Assembly (NCBI RefSeq): GCF_009725995.1
Contig: NZ_RCNS01000003.1
Coordinates: forward strand, 1,061,130 to 1,125,129
From: Zobellia laminariae
GTDB taxonomy: Bacteria > Bacteroidota > Bacteroidia > Flavobacteriales > Flavobacteriaceae
Reading direction: 5' to 3'
Length of the DNA stretch: 64,000 nucleotides
Shown here: piece by piece, positions 52,598 to 60,459 of the stretch
How positions within the stretch are numbered: position 1 is the first letter of the stretch
Layout of the letters: each line of letters begins with the position of its first letter
Made by a program: the position numbers and the translations under genes
The notes under the pieces: model-generated
Database searches by the model: none
What the model was told of the DNA's origin: nothing
Seen by the model: the letters and a program-made list of their open reading frames with translations, nothing else

Positions 52598-52669
52598 AGC
52601 CAACGACGGGAATTGAACCCGTGACCTCTTCCTTACCAAGGAAACGCTCTACCCCTGAGCTACGTCGGC
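52598..52669 (-). tRNA. tRNA-Thr (GGT)
   Basis: Acceptor GCCGACG pairs with CGTTGGC (two G-U pairs allowed). The anticodon arm TTCCT-TGGTAAG-style loop gives anticodon GGT. The T loop is TTCAATT and the discriminator is T. CCA is not encoded. It is the last tRNA of the cluster before tuf. Confidence 0.95.
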
Positions 52670-52739
52670 TTATTAGGTTCAAGGTTCAAGACTAATGTCT
52701 GTAGATTTAAGACTACAAAACATTACCTTGGTTTATTAG

Positions 52740-52812
52740 AGCGGGAGACCGGGTTCGAACCGGCGACATTCAGCTTGGAAGGCTGACGCTCTACCAACTG
52801 AGCTACTCCCGC
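52740..52812 (-). tRNA. tRNA-Gly (TCC)
   Basis: Acceptor GCGGGAG/CTCCCGC is perfect. Anticodon arm CAGCC/GGCTG-type with loop CTTCCAA gives anticodon TCC. T loop TTCGAAC, discriminator T. CCA is not encoded. Confidence 0.97.
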
Positions 52813-52868
52813 AAATTTTAATAATCCAATATTTCAAAACCCAAAAAACCGGGCTGTTTAAAAAAAGT

Positions 52869-52949
<81 letters not shown>

Positions 52950-52975
52950 AAACCAATTTTTTAAAAGAACTTAAG

Positions 52976-53049
52976 AGCCGATGGAGGGACTCGAACCCAC
53001 GACCTGCTGATTACAAATCAGCTGCTCTAGCCAGCTGAGCTACATCGGC
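52976..53049 (-). tRNA. tRNA-Thr (TGT)
   Basis: Acceptor GCCGATG/CATCGGC is perfect. Anticodon arm CTGAT-TTGTAA-ATCAG gives anticodon TGT. T loop TTCGAGT, discriminator T. CCA is not encoded. It is the first gene of the tRNA-tuf transcript. Confidence 0.97.
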
Positions 53050-53076
53050 CTTTCTACGCTGTTTCCGGCATAAAAA

Positions 53077-53098
53077 AGTCCGCTATTTCTAACGGACT
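53077..53098 (-). terminator. Terminator after hpf, overlapping the tRNA-tuf start site
   Basis: Arms AGTCCG (53093-53098 read on the minus strand) and CGGACT are followed by TTTTTT. It ends the xerC-hpf transcript. The first arm covers the expected start point of the tRNA-tuf promoter, so new tRNA transcripts would lack most of it and escape termination. Confidence 0.75.
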
Positions 53099-53099
53099 G

Positions 53100-53130
53100 C
53101 AAATGTATACGTTTTTTTGTATATTCAAAA
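53100..53130 (-). promoter_or_regulatory. Promoter of the tRNA-Thr/Tyr/Gly/Thr-tuf operon
   Basis: On the minus strand TTTTG (53126-53130) and TACATTTG (53100-53107) are separated by 18 bases. This is a full match to the Bacteroidota housekeeping promoter (-33 TTG, -7 TAnnTTTG). Expected start of transcription is about 53093-53096. Confidence 0.78.
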
Positions 53131-53151
53131 CAAAAAATGAAAAAAAAATCA

Positions 53152-53454
53152 TCAAGCTTGAACACGAGATTTTTCTTTGTGCTTTATTAGCTTTCTTTCC
53201 AAGGAGTTACATGCAGAATCTACTGCCTCCTCAAATTTCTTACATTGTTTTTTTATCATGAATTTATCACCCGGAATATTCAATTTGATTTCTACTATCT
53301 TATTTTCCTTTGAACTGGTGTTTTCCACCTTCAAATAAACATCTGCGCTAATTACCTTATCGTAGAAGGTTTCAAGCTTATCAAGTCTGGTCTGTAAAAA
53401 ATCGATAAGTGTCTGATCCGCGTTGAAATTAACTGATTGCGCATTTACTTTCAT
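53152..53454 (-). CDS. hpf: Ribosome hibernation-promoting factor, HPF/RaiA family, short form (100 aa)
   Basis: Binds the decoding region of idle 30S subunits and inactivates ribosomes under stress or in stationary phase. It is the short form with only the beta-alpha-beta-beta-beta-alpha domain. The start is MKVNAQSVNFNADQTLIDFL, then a basic C-terminal helix CNSLERKLIKHKEK. No long-form dimerisation domain is present. It lies 40 bases after xerC, so the two are probably cotranscribed and ended by the hairpin at 53077-53098. Confidence 0.92.
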   Translation of the reverse strand: MKVNAQSVNFNADQTLIDFLQTRLDKLETFYDKVISADVYLKVENTSSKENKIVEIKLNIPGDKFMIKKQCKKFEEAVDSACNSLERKLIKHKEKSRVQA

Positions 53455-53494
53455 AGGTTGTAGTTTTTAAATTAAACAATATAAAATCACCCAA

Positions 53495-54385
53495 TTACTC
53501 CTTACTCCTAGGATGAGCCTTGGCGTGTACCTTTTTTAGCTCGGCAATACTATTATGAGTATATACCTGTGTAGATGCCAAACTTGCATGACCCAACAAC
53601 TCTTTTACAGAATTCATGTCTGCTCCTTTATTCAACAGATGGGTCGCAAAAGTATGTCTAAGGATATGAGGACTCTTCTTTACCTTAGACGACACCTTAC
53701 TAAAATACTTATTTATTAGCCGATAAACAAGATTTTCATATAATTTATTGCCCGACTTCAACAAAAAAACATACGCTTCATCGGCAATTAGTTCAAGCGC
53801 CTCCCTTTCTCTTAAATAATCATCTAAAAGTTCTACAGTAGAAGGCAATAATGGCAGAATACGCTCTTTGTTTCTTTTTCCCAAAACCTTTAAATGTTGT
53901 TGCGAAAAATCTACGTTCACCATCTTCAAACTAATTAGTTCCGCCCTACGCATACCAGTTGTATAGAACAACTCAATAATAAGGCGATCTCTAACTCCCT
54001 CAAAATCATCTGCAAAATCTATTTGAGAAAGCACTTTTTGCATTTCAATTTCCGAAAAAGGAACTTCAATTTTCTTTGCTGTCTTAAGAGCCTTATGCTT
54101 AGCTAATGGGTTTATATCTATCGCCCCTATATTTTGAAGAAATCTATAGTAAGCTTTTAGAGATGCCATTTTTCTGTTTATAGATCGATTAGAAACACCG
54201 GCATCTACCAAACTAACAATCCAACTTCTCACAATACCGTACGCTACAGCATCAATATTTTTATAATCGTAATTATTATCACAAAAATCACTAAACGCCT
54301 CTAAATCTCTTTTATATGCCGTTACCGTATGAACGGAATAGTTCTTCTCTAAAGCCAAATATGATATAAAGGGTTCCAAGGACAT
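53495..54385 (-). CDS. xerC: Tyrosine recombinase, XerC/XerD type (296 aa)
   Basis: A site-specific recombinase that resolves chromosome dimers at dif. The N-terminal SAM-like core-binding domain is at about 1-85. The catalytic domain shows the expected residues: Arg in TTGMRRAELISL, Lys in the KVLGKRNKERILPLL turn, HxxR in PHILRHTFATHLLNKG, His in LLGHASLASTQVYTH and the nucleophile Tyr in QVYTH. Length is typical for chromosomal Xer proteins. It is flanked by rpsU and hpf with no phage or integron genes, so a housekeeping role is more likely than mobile DNA. XerC versus XerD cannot be settled from this sequence alone. Confidence 0.88.
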   Translation of the reverse strand: MSLEPFISYLALEKNYSVHTVTAYKRDLEAFSDFCDNNYDYKNIDAVAYGIVRSWIVSLVDAGVSNRSINRKMASLKAYYRFLQNIGAIDINPLAKHKALKTAKKIEVPFSEIEMQKVLSQIDFADDFEGVRDRLIIELFYTTGMRRAELISLKMVNVDFSQQHLKVLGKRNKERILPLLPSTVELLDDYLREREALELIADEAYVFLLKSGNKLYENLVYRLINKYFSKVSSKVKKSPHILRHTFATHLLNKGADMNSVKELLGHASLASTQVYTHNSIAELKKVHAKAHPRSKE

Positions 54386-54482
54386 ACTACGAAGTTAACA
54401 AAGTTGATAACATACTGCAGATTTAACAACGCCAAGAGGAAATAGACATTGCAATTACACGGAGAAAAATATATAAACAAAA

Positions 54483-54510
54483 AAAAATCCCATCATATGA
54501 TGGGATTTTT
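54483..54510. terminator. Terminator after rpsU
   Basis: A perfect 28-base palindrome with core ATCCCATCAT/ATGATGGGAT is flanked by A and T runs, so it is symmetric and works in the rpsU direction. It separates rpsU from xerC. Confidence 0.85.
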
Positions 54511-54535
54511 CTATTTGTACACTAAACAAGATTTA

Positions 54536-54730
54536 TTAAATTTCTTCTTTATCTCTTAAACCTTGAATGTATTCTGCTTTCTGTATCTGCGCTCTGCGCT
54601 GAACTGAAGGTTTTGTGAATTGTTGACGCTTACGCAATCTGCGCATCGTACCCGTTTTATCAAATTTACGCTTGAAACGCTTCAAAGCGCGATCGATGTT
54701 TTCTCCTTCTTTTATTGGTATAATTAACAT
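54536..54730 (-). CDS. rpsU: 30S ribosomal protein S21 (bS21, 64 aa)
   Basis: A small basic protein of the 30S platform, beside the 3' end of 16S rRNA. Sequence features are MLIIPIKEGENIDRALKRF, then FDKTGTMRRLRKRQQFTKPS and a basic tail. Length is normal. The start is fixed by a full Shine-Dalgarno sequence 8 bases upstream. This is striking because most genes in this window lack one. In Flavobacteria bS21 takes part in hiding the anti-Shine-Dalgarno end of 16S rRNA, and published work on F. johnsoniae indicates that rpsU is translated better when bS21 is scarce. The same autoregulation is likely here. Confidence 0.97.
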   Translation of the reverse strand: MLIIPIKEGENIDRALKRFKRKFDKTGTMRRLRKRQQFTKPSVQRRAQIQKAEYIQGLRDKEEI

Positions 54731-54738
54731 TGGCTACA

Positions 54739-54747
54739 ACCTCCTTT
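54739..54747 (-). promoter_or_regulatory. Extended Shine-Dalgarno sequence of rpsU
   Basis: AAAGGAGGT on the minus strand lies 8 bases before the rpsU ATG, a near-full complement of the 16S rRNA 3' end. I saw nothing comparable at the other start codons inspected. This fits the known rpsU-specific control by bS21-free ribosomes. Confidence 0.85.
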
Positions 54748-54764
54748 CTATATGATTAAGGCGG

Positions 54765-54772
54765 CAAATATA
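54765..54772 (-). promoter_or_regulatory. rpsU promoter, -7 box
   Basis: TATATTTG on the minus strand is a perfect -7 box, placing the transcript start near 54759 and giving a leader of about 29 bases that holds the Shine-Dalgarno. A TTG lies upstream (54785-54787), but its spacing of 12 bases is too short for a normal -33 box. Confidence 0.6.
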
Positions 54773-54866
54773 TAAACTAATTTACAATTGAGCACTACTT
54801 ATTTTTAAATATACCAGAAAACGCCATATCAAAAAAATACTAATAACTCCTCAGCCTTTATATTCA

Positions 54867-56036
54867 CTACTCTTTTGGCACTCTATATTCTTTTTTATCA
54901 ATAACGATTTTTGCAATTATCTCTTTAAGTATTTCAGAGGTCCCCCCTCCTATTGGCCCTAAACGACTATCTCTAAACATACGTGCCATAGGATAATCCT
55001 CTATATAACCGTAACCCCCTAAAAACTGCAAACAGTCATAAGCAACCTTATCGGCCATTTCTGTAGACTTTAACTTAGAAATGGTAGCTTCACGAACAAC
55101 ATACTCACCTTTGCCCATTTTATAAACCACTCCATAATTGTATTGCTTGCACAAATCCATATCTGCATGCAGATCTACAAACTTATGTCTTAACGCCTGA
55201 TACTGATTAATAGACTTACCAAACGTTTCCCGCTCGGACATATATTGCTGCGCATAGTCTAAAGCCCACTCTGCTCTAGCATGGGCATTTACCCCCATAA
55301 CCAAACGTTCTAAAGCAAAAGCTTCCATTATAAAAGTGAAACCTTTTCCTTCTTCTCCCATCAAACTACTTGCTGGAATTTTTACATTATCAAAAGCGAG
55401 TTCTGCCGTATCTGATGCACGCCAACCTAATTTATTTAACTTATTAGCAGAGACACCTTCCTTATCTAAATCAACAATAAAAATACTTATTCCCTTATTA
55501 CCGGCAGATGGATCAGTCTTTGCTGCAAGAATACAGTAGTCACCATACACCCCATTAGTAATGAAAGTCTTTGAGCCATTTATTATATAACTATCCCCTT
55601 CTCTTACTGCAGTCGTTCGCATACCGGCAACATCACTGCCACCAAAAGGCTCAGTAACACCAAGACAACCTATTTTCTCCCCGTTTACACTAGGAATCAA
55701 ATACGCTTTTTTCTGCGCGTCATTTGCATTTTTATTCAAATGGGTCATAGCCAAATAAGCATGTGCCCACATGGCAGCAGCAAAACCACCTGAATTTACT
55801 TTCTGGAGCTCTTCCAAAAATATAACCGTATAGAAAAGATCTAGTCCAAGTCCATCATAAGTTTCAGGGGTTGCAAGACCAAAATAACCCATTTCACCAA
55901 ACTTTTTCCATATAAAGGGTTCTATGGTTCCCGAAGCTTCCCATTTATCTATATGAGGTACAACTTCTTTCTTTAAAAAATCTCGGAGACTCTCTCTAAA
56001 TAATTGATGTTCTTCCGTAAAATACATGCTTTGCAT
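54867..56036 (-). CDS. Acyl-CoA dehydrogenase, long-chain type (389 aa)
   Basis: An FAD flavoenzyme that oxidises acyl-CoA to trans-2-enoyl-CoA in fatty-acid beta-oxidation (cytoplasm). Domain order is helical N-domain, beta-domain with the GVTEPFGGSDVAGMRTTA signature (about 128-145), and helical C-domain with LGGYGYIEDYPMARMFRDSR. The C-terminal motif is PIGGGTSEI, where short- and medium-chain enzymes have catalytic Glu in YEGT. As in long-chain and isovaleryl types, the base is probably the Glu of the ALERL motif near residue 245. It is last of three close genes (11 bases after the helix-hairpin-helix gene). An alternative start is the Met at 56027. Confidence 0.9.
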   Translation of the reverse strand: MQSMYFTEEHQLFRESLRDFLKKEVVPHIDKWEASGTIEPFIWKKFGEMGYFGLATPETYDGLGLDLFYTVIFLEELQKVNSGGFAAAMWAHAYLAMTHLNKNANDAQKKAYLIPSVNGEKIGCLGVTEPFGGSDVAGMRTTAVREGDSYIINGSKTFITNGVYGDYCILAAKTDPSAGNKGISIFIVDLDKEGVSANKLNKLGWRASDTAELAFDNVKIPASSLMGEEGKGFTFIMEAFALERLVMGVNAHARAEWALDYAQQYMSERETFGKSINQYQALRHKFVDLHADMDLCKQYNYGVVYKMGKGEYVVREATISKLKSTEMADKVAYDCLQFLGGYGYIEDYPMARMFRDSRLGPIGGGTSEILKEIIAKIVIDKKEYRVPKE

Positions 56037-56047
56037 TCCAATTAAAT

Positions 56048-56944
56048 TTATAGGGTCAAATATAACTTAATTCTATCAATCTTCTCAAATGGAAAATTCT
56101 CTATTTTTGACAATTCATCAAAAGAAAGTATGGTTCCATTGTCACTTCTGTAATTTACTATACCCTCAGAGACGTCTTTTTGAAGATATACTAATTTCGA
56201 TAGATTTTTTGCTGATGCTGTATTTATATTAATTTTCTCGATAACTGGCTTTTTAAGCACTTGAAACCGCTTCAAAGTTCGCTCTACAACCCCACACTCT
56301 AATCCATACACATCATACAATTGTTCATTTATTAAAAACCCTCCTAACCTATCCCTAAATTTTACGATTCTAGCAGAAAGCTTTTCCCCAATTCCATTAA
56401 TTTCCCGAAGTTCTTCAATTGTTGCGGAATTTAAATCGGAAACTGTAAATTTTGATTCAGCCTTTCTACTGCCTTTATCTTGTTCTTTAGATGATGTTTT
56501 ATAAGATGAAGTTGATTTTGATTTCCTCTGCGTCCATTCAGGAAATTTAAAATAGGGAGAAATTACCTGTAGTAAAGAATCTGAAACTTGGGTTACTTTT
56601 TGAAAGTCTTCTACGGAATTTGCAAATTTCCCATCCTTTCGAAAACTATGTAATCTATCTATTTCTTCTATGGACATTCCCAGAGTATAACCCTTATAGT
56701 CTGTTATGTAATTAGGGTTAAAAGGATAAAGCTTAATGGAGTCTTTTAATTGCACCCTGGCCTTTAGACTATCTATCTGTGTTTGCAGGTCGTCATTCTC
56801 AATAAATGAATTATCTACCTCAGTAGCTCCCGATGAACGAAGAACGAAATAAGCTACTTGAAGTAGTACTATTATCAACAGCAAATAAAAAACCCCACTT
56901 CGTTCTTGTTTATTGAACCTGAAGTGGGATTTAAAATTTTTCAT
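56048..56944 (-). CDS. Membrane-anchored helix-hairpin-helix (ComEA-like) protein (298 aa)
   Basis: One N-terminal membrane helix (about 17-36, VFYLLLIIVLLQVAYFVL) is followed by a charged linker and three helix-hairpin-helix units. The clearest are DLNSATIEELREINGIGEKL and ININTASAKNLSKL, each of the ComEA type that binds DNA without sequence specificity. The serine/lysine-rich stretch (about 140-165) is low complexity. The protein may bind DNA on the outer face of the inner membrane, for example in DNA uptake. No competence genes are adjacent, so the role is open. It overlaps neither neighbour and is cotranscribed with alsT (21 bases upstream) and the acyl-CoA dehydrogenase. Confidence 0.82.
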   Translation of the reverse strand: MKNFKSHFRFNKQERSGVFYLLLIIVLLQVAYFVLRSSGATEVDNSFIENDDLQTQIDSLKARVQLKDSIKLYPFNPNYITDYKGYTLGMSIEEIDRLHSFRKDGKFANSVEDFQKVTQVSDSLLQVISPYFKFPEWTQRKSKSTSSYKTSSKEQDKGSRKAESKFTVSDLNSATIEELREINGIGEKLSARIVKFRDRLGGFLINEQLYDVYGLECGVVERTLKRFQVLKKPVIEKININTASAKNLSKLVYLQKDVSEGIVNYRSDNGTILSFDELSKIENFPFEKIDRIKLYLTL

Positions 56945-56965
56945 CCGCTAAATAAGATATATTAA

Positions 56966-59038
56966 TTATTCCTTAGCGGTTATCTGTTTTTTAAAAAGTT
57001 CGTTTTTCTTAAGTTTCTTCCAATAGGTACTTAAGTCACCTTTAACCTCACCAGACATTATATAAAGTCCGATAATATTTGGAAACGACATTGCCAGAAT
57101 CATCATATCCGAGAAATCCAATACAGCTCCTAAACTAACAGAAGCACCGATAACTACAAATACTAAGAAAAGCATTTTATAAACCATCTCTGATTTTTTA
57201 CTTTTTCCAAAAAGGTATGTCCACGCACGCATACCATAATAAGACCATGATATCATTGTAGAAAAAGCAAAAAGGAATACTGCTAAAGCCAATACATATG
57301 GGAACCATGAAATCTGGCTTCCGAATGCATCTGAGGTCAACTGCGCTCCCGCCATACCTTCTACCTCGTGCATACCTGTAAAAATAAGAACAAGCGCCGT
57401 AAGCGTACAAACTACCACCGTATCTAGAAATGGCTCAAGAAGAGCTACAAAACCTTCTGATGGAGGATGATTGGTTTTTGCGGTACTATGCGCAATGGCC
57501 GCAGAACCAACGCCCGCCTCATTAGAGAAGGCCGCCCTCTGAAAACCGATTACCAGAACACCTATAACCCCACCTTTTAAAGCAGATGGACTAAAAGCTC
57601 CTTCCCATATTGCCGTAAATGCAGGCCCTATGTTTTCTATATTCATTATAATTACCGCTAAGGCCGCTATAATATAAACCGAAGCCATTAAAGGAACAAT
57701 CTTACCCGTAACATTAGCTATACTATTGATTCCTCCAATAATTACAACACCTACAAGAATTGCCGTAACCACACCAAACCAAAATCCTTGACCAACCAAT
57801 GCTGGAAATTGCCCTGCTAATTGCTCAAAAGATTGATTCGCTTGAAACATGTTTCCTCCACCAAAGGAAGCTCCAATAGCCAAGACAGCAAAGAAACCTG
57901 CCAGGATTTTACCAAAACCTTTCATGCCACGTTTCTCTAACCCGTATCTTAAGTAATTCATTGGACCTCCAAAAACCCTTCCGTCAGGTAATATATCTCT
58001 ATATTTTACTCCCAAAGTACATTCAACAAACTTGGAAGACATTCCCAATAAACCACATACGATCATCCAAAATGTAGCTCCTGCACCACCTAAAGAAACC
58101 GCAACAGCAACACCCGCTATATTACCAAGCCCTACCGTACCCGATACTGCTGTTGCCAACGCTTGAAAGTGTGTAACCTGACCTGGCGCATCAGGATCAT
58201 CATACTTTCCTCTTGCCAAATCAATAGAGTGCCCAAAACCTCTAATATTTATAAAGCCCATTCTAATCGTAAAGAAAGTAGCTCCTAGTACCAACCAAAT
58301 TACAATAAAGGGGATAGGCTTAGTAATAGGGTCTCCATTTGGGTGCACCATTACTAAAGGCTCATCATACTTAATTTCTGCCAAGTAATGTGCCCCTGAC
58401 TCAATAACATGTTTTGCATTTTCAGAATTGTAAATAACTTTACCCTCACCTACCAAATATTTCAATTCTCCTGTAACGGTAGCTGTGACGGTCAAATCCT
58501 CCTCGTCATTACTTGAAATTATAGCAATATTATCTCCTTTTTTAACCTTAGCTCCCTCAGGCTTTAACCATTTTTTGAGAACGAATCTATTTTCCGTTTC
58601 GTTGGTCCAACCCGGAGTACCTACCAACTTAACATCTGCATAAACCACAGGATCATAAATACCTATAGCAGCAAAAGGGTCCCAAAAAAGTATAGCCCCT
58701 AATGCGCTTACCGCAGGGGTCATTGTACCATTAAAAATTTCGGCTATTACTGTGGGCTCTATTTCAAATACTTTAGTTTCTGAATTACCTGCAGCATCGG
58801 TAACCAATACATCATAAGGCACGCCTTCAACAAGTCCGCTGGCTCTTTTAGAAGACAAAGCGGTTGATTGATTATTCCATTTATAAACATATGGAGGGGT
58901 TCCTCCTGTTACATTTAACTCAATTACACCATCGTTTATTTGTGCTGAAGGGTTGTAAACCTTGCCTTTTACAACAAGTTCTTGAGAAAAGGCCACTACA
59001 CCAAGTAGTAGGAAAAACAATAAGGTAAATTTCTTCAT
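56966..59038 (-). CDS. AlsT-family sodium:amino-acid symporter with extracytoplasmic N-terminal extension (~690 aa)
   Basis: An inner-membrane alanine/glycine:cation symporter (AGCS family). The conserved core begins near residue 255 with [13 protein letters not shown], then [37 protein letters not shown] and [20 protein letters not shown], and ends in a short cytoplasmic tail. In front is an unusual extension: a signal peptide ([19 protein letters not shown]), an SprB-type repeat ([20 protein letters not shown]) and a biotinyl/lipoyl-like hammerhead ([18 protein letters not shown]) in which the usual modified Lys position is replaced by NDEED. A normal AGCS protein is about 450-550 aa. The ATG at 59036-59038 gives the signal peptide; the frame is open further to 59080 but that would bury it. 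Confidence 0.88.
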   Translation of the reverse strand: MKKFTLLFFLLLGVVAFSQELVVKGKVYNPSAQINDGVIELNVTGGTPPYVYKWNNQSTALSSKRASGLVEGVPYDVLVTDAAGNSETKVFEIEPTVIAEIFNGTMTPAVSALGAILFWDPFAAIGIYDPVVYADVKLVGTPGWTNETENRFVLKKWLKPEGAKVKKGDNIAIISSNDEEDLTVTATVTGELKYLVGEGKVIYNSENAKHVIESGAHYLAEIKYDEPLVMVHPNGDPITKPIPFIVIWLVLGATFFTIRMGFINIRGFGHSIDLARGKYDDPDAPGQVTHFQALATAVSGTVGLGNIAGVAVAVSLGGAGATFWMIVCGLLGMSSKFVECTLGVKYRDILPDGRVFGGPMNYLRYGLEKRGMKGFGKILAGFFAVLAIGASFGGGNMFQANQSFEQLAGQFPALVGQGFWFGVVTAILVGVVIIGGINSIANVTGKIVPLMASVYIIAALAVIIMNIENIGPAFTAIWEGAFSPSALKGGVIGVLVIGFQRAAFSNEAGVGSAAIAHSTAKTNHPPSEGFVALLEPFLDTVVVCTLTALVLIFTGMHEVEGMAGAQLTSDAFGSQISWFPYVLALAVFLFAFSTMISWSYYGMRAWTYLFGKSKKSEMVYKMLFLVFVVIGASVSLGAVLDFSDMMILAMSFPNIIGLYIMSGEVKGDLSTYWKKLKKNELFKKQITAKE

Positions 59039-59147
59039 ATGTATTTTTGTCGGTTTAGTGCTCGTCAATGGTTTTAACACAATTGCGGCAATATCATAAA
59101 AAATAGTAACACAATCAAATAATAATGTTCAATTAACGTAGATGGGA

Positions 59148-60161
59148 CTAACCAATCTTAAACATTTCATTTAATTTTCGTATTTGCTCCGGTCTACCCA
59201 AAACAATTACTTTACTCCTTGGCTGCAATTGTAAGTCTGCCTCAGGGTTAATTATATAATTACCATCTGGCTCTATATAACCAATTATGGTACAGCCTGT
59301 TCGCCTTCTAAGATCCAAATCTCGCAAAGAATTACACTCCACTTGTTCTTTGAAATCTTCAATAGCAACCTCTTCTAAATTAGTCGTATGTTCGCCCTCT
59401 ACGCCCAGCTTATCCATAAAAGTAATTAAATCCGGCATCACAATTAATGAAGCCATGTGGTCTCCACCAATTTTATCCGGCATAATAACCTTATCGGCAC
59501 CGGCCAATAGCAATTTTTTTTGTGAAGTAAGCAAAGACGCCCTTGTAACTATAAAAAGAGCTTTATTTAATTGTCGTGCAGATAGCACTACAAAAAGATT
59601 GGTAGCATCATCGGGAAGTGCTGTTATGAGATACCGAGCGCGATCAATACCTGCAGCTAGTAAAACTTCATCTTCGTTAGCGTCCCCTTCTACAAATAAG
59701 ACGTCTTCATCATATTTTTCAATAACTTCTTTATCCCTTTCGATAATTACGAATGACTTATTATAGGCTGTTAATCGCTTAACGGCCTGCATTCCATTTC
59801 TACCAAAACCACATACAATAACATGATCAGAAAGGCTTTCTATCTTATTTTTCACTTTTTTATTTTTTAATTCCTCTAGTGAATTTCTACTCAAAATATA
59901 TTCGGTAATGACCGAGATAGCAAATGCAAAAATGAAGATACTAAGTATAATCAGTACTACGGTGAATAATTTTTCTTGGGTATCCATTGGCCCAACTTCG
60001 GAAAAACCTACTGTGGTAACCGTAATAATGGTCATATAAAGCGCATCTATCCAAGAAAGCTCCGATAGAAAGCGGTAACCAAGAACACCAATTATTAGCA
60101 CGCTTGACATTAACGTCAGCGCTATATTCATTCTAGACTGAAAGAATTGTGTAATCTTCAT
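59148..60161 (-). CDS. Two-TM potassium channel with RCK (TrkA-N/TrkA-C) domains (337 aa)
   Basis: A potassium channel of the MthK-like type. Two transmembrane helices (about 13-30 and 66-90) flank a pore loop with selectivity filter TVTTVGFSEV (the usual core is TVGYG). The cytoplasmic RCK domain starts at about 112 with the nucleotide-binding VIVCGFGRNGMQAVKRL, and Asp/Glu residues (VEGDANEDEVL) follow. A TrkA-C domain closes the protein (about 250-337). Such channels open in response to ligands or calcium and help set membrane potential and turgor. The start ATG overlaps the stop of the PspC gene by 4 bases (ATGA), so the two are translationally coupled. Confidence 0.88.
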   Translation of the reverse strand: MKITQFFQSRMNIALTLMSSVLIIGVLGYRFLSELSWIDALYMTIITVTTVGFSEVGPMDTQEKLFTVVLIILSIFIFAFAISVITEYILSRNSLEELKNKKVKNKIESLSDHVIVCGFGRNGMQAVKRLTAYNKSFVIIERDKEVIEKYDEDVLFVEGDANEDEVLLAAGIDRARYLITALPDDATNLFVVLSARQLNKALFIVTRASLLTSQKKLLLAGADKVIMPDKIGGDHMASLIVMPDLITFMDKLGVEGEHTTNLEEVAIEDFKEQVECNSLRDLDLRRRTGCTIIGYIEPDGNYIINPEADLQLQPRSKVIVLGRPEQIRKLNEMFKIG

Positions 60162-60385
60162 AAATCAAAAACGGAAGTACGTTTTGTATACATTAGATCT
60201 TTTATTCCTAGCCAAAACGCCAAAAACAAATAAAGTGCAAAACCAAAACCAAGGGTTACAAAAGTTAGATAGATAAACGAAGTACGGACTACTCTAGCCC
60301 TAATACCTAATCTTTCCGCAATTCTACGGCATACCTCAAAACCACGTTTCTGAAAATAATAAAGTAGTTTATAGAAAATATTCAT
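60158..60385 (-). CDS. PspC domain membrane protein (75 aa)
   Basis: A small protein that is a single PspC domain: an N-terminal amphipathic basic part (FEVCRRIAERLGIRARVVRT) and one strong membrane segment (about 36-60, SFIYLTFVTLGFGFALYLFL). PspC domains occur in phage-shock/envelope-stress systems. No pspA is nearby. Its stop codon overlaps the start of the potassium channel gene (ATGA), which suggests a joint role in membrane stress or ion balance. This is inference from context. Confidence 0.85.
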   Translation of the reverse strand: MNIFYKLLYYFQKRGFEVCRRIAERLGIRARVVRTSFIYLTFVTLGFGFALYLFLAFWLGIKDLMYTKRTSVFDL

Positions 60386-60459
60386 ATTAAATCTGGGTAT
60401 TGACAGGACGTGCTCTTAAAAGCATATTTATCATAATCAAGAAATCAAATTTAACCATT

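Noticed and set aside
53495..54385. Tyrosine recombinase as evidence for an integrated element
   Set aside because: No attachment repeats, no cargo and a typical housekeeping neighbourhood between rpsU and hpf; chromosomal Xer is more likely.
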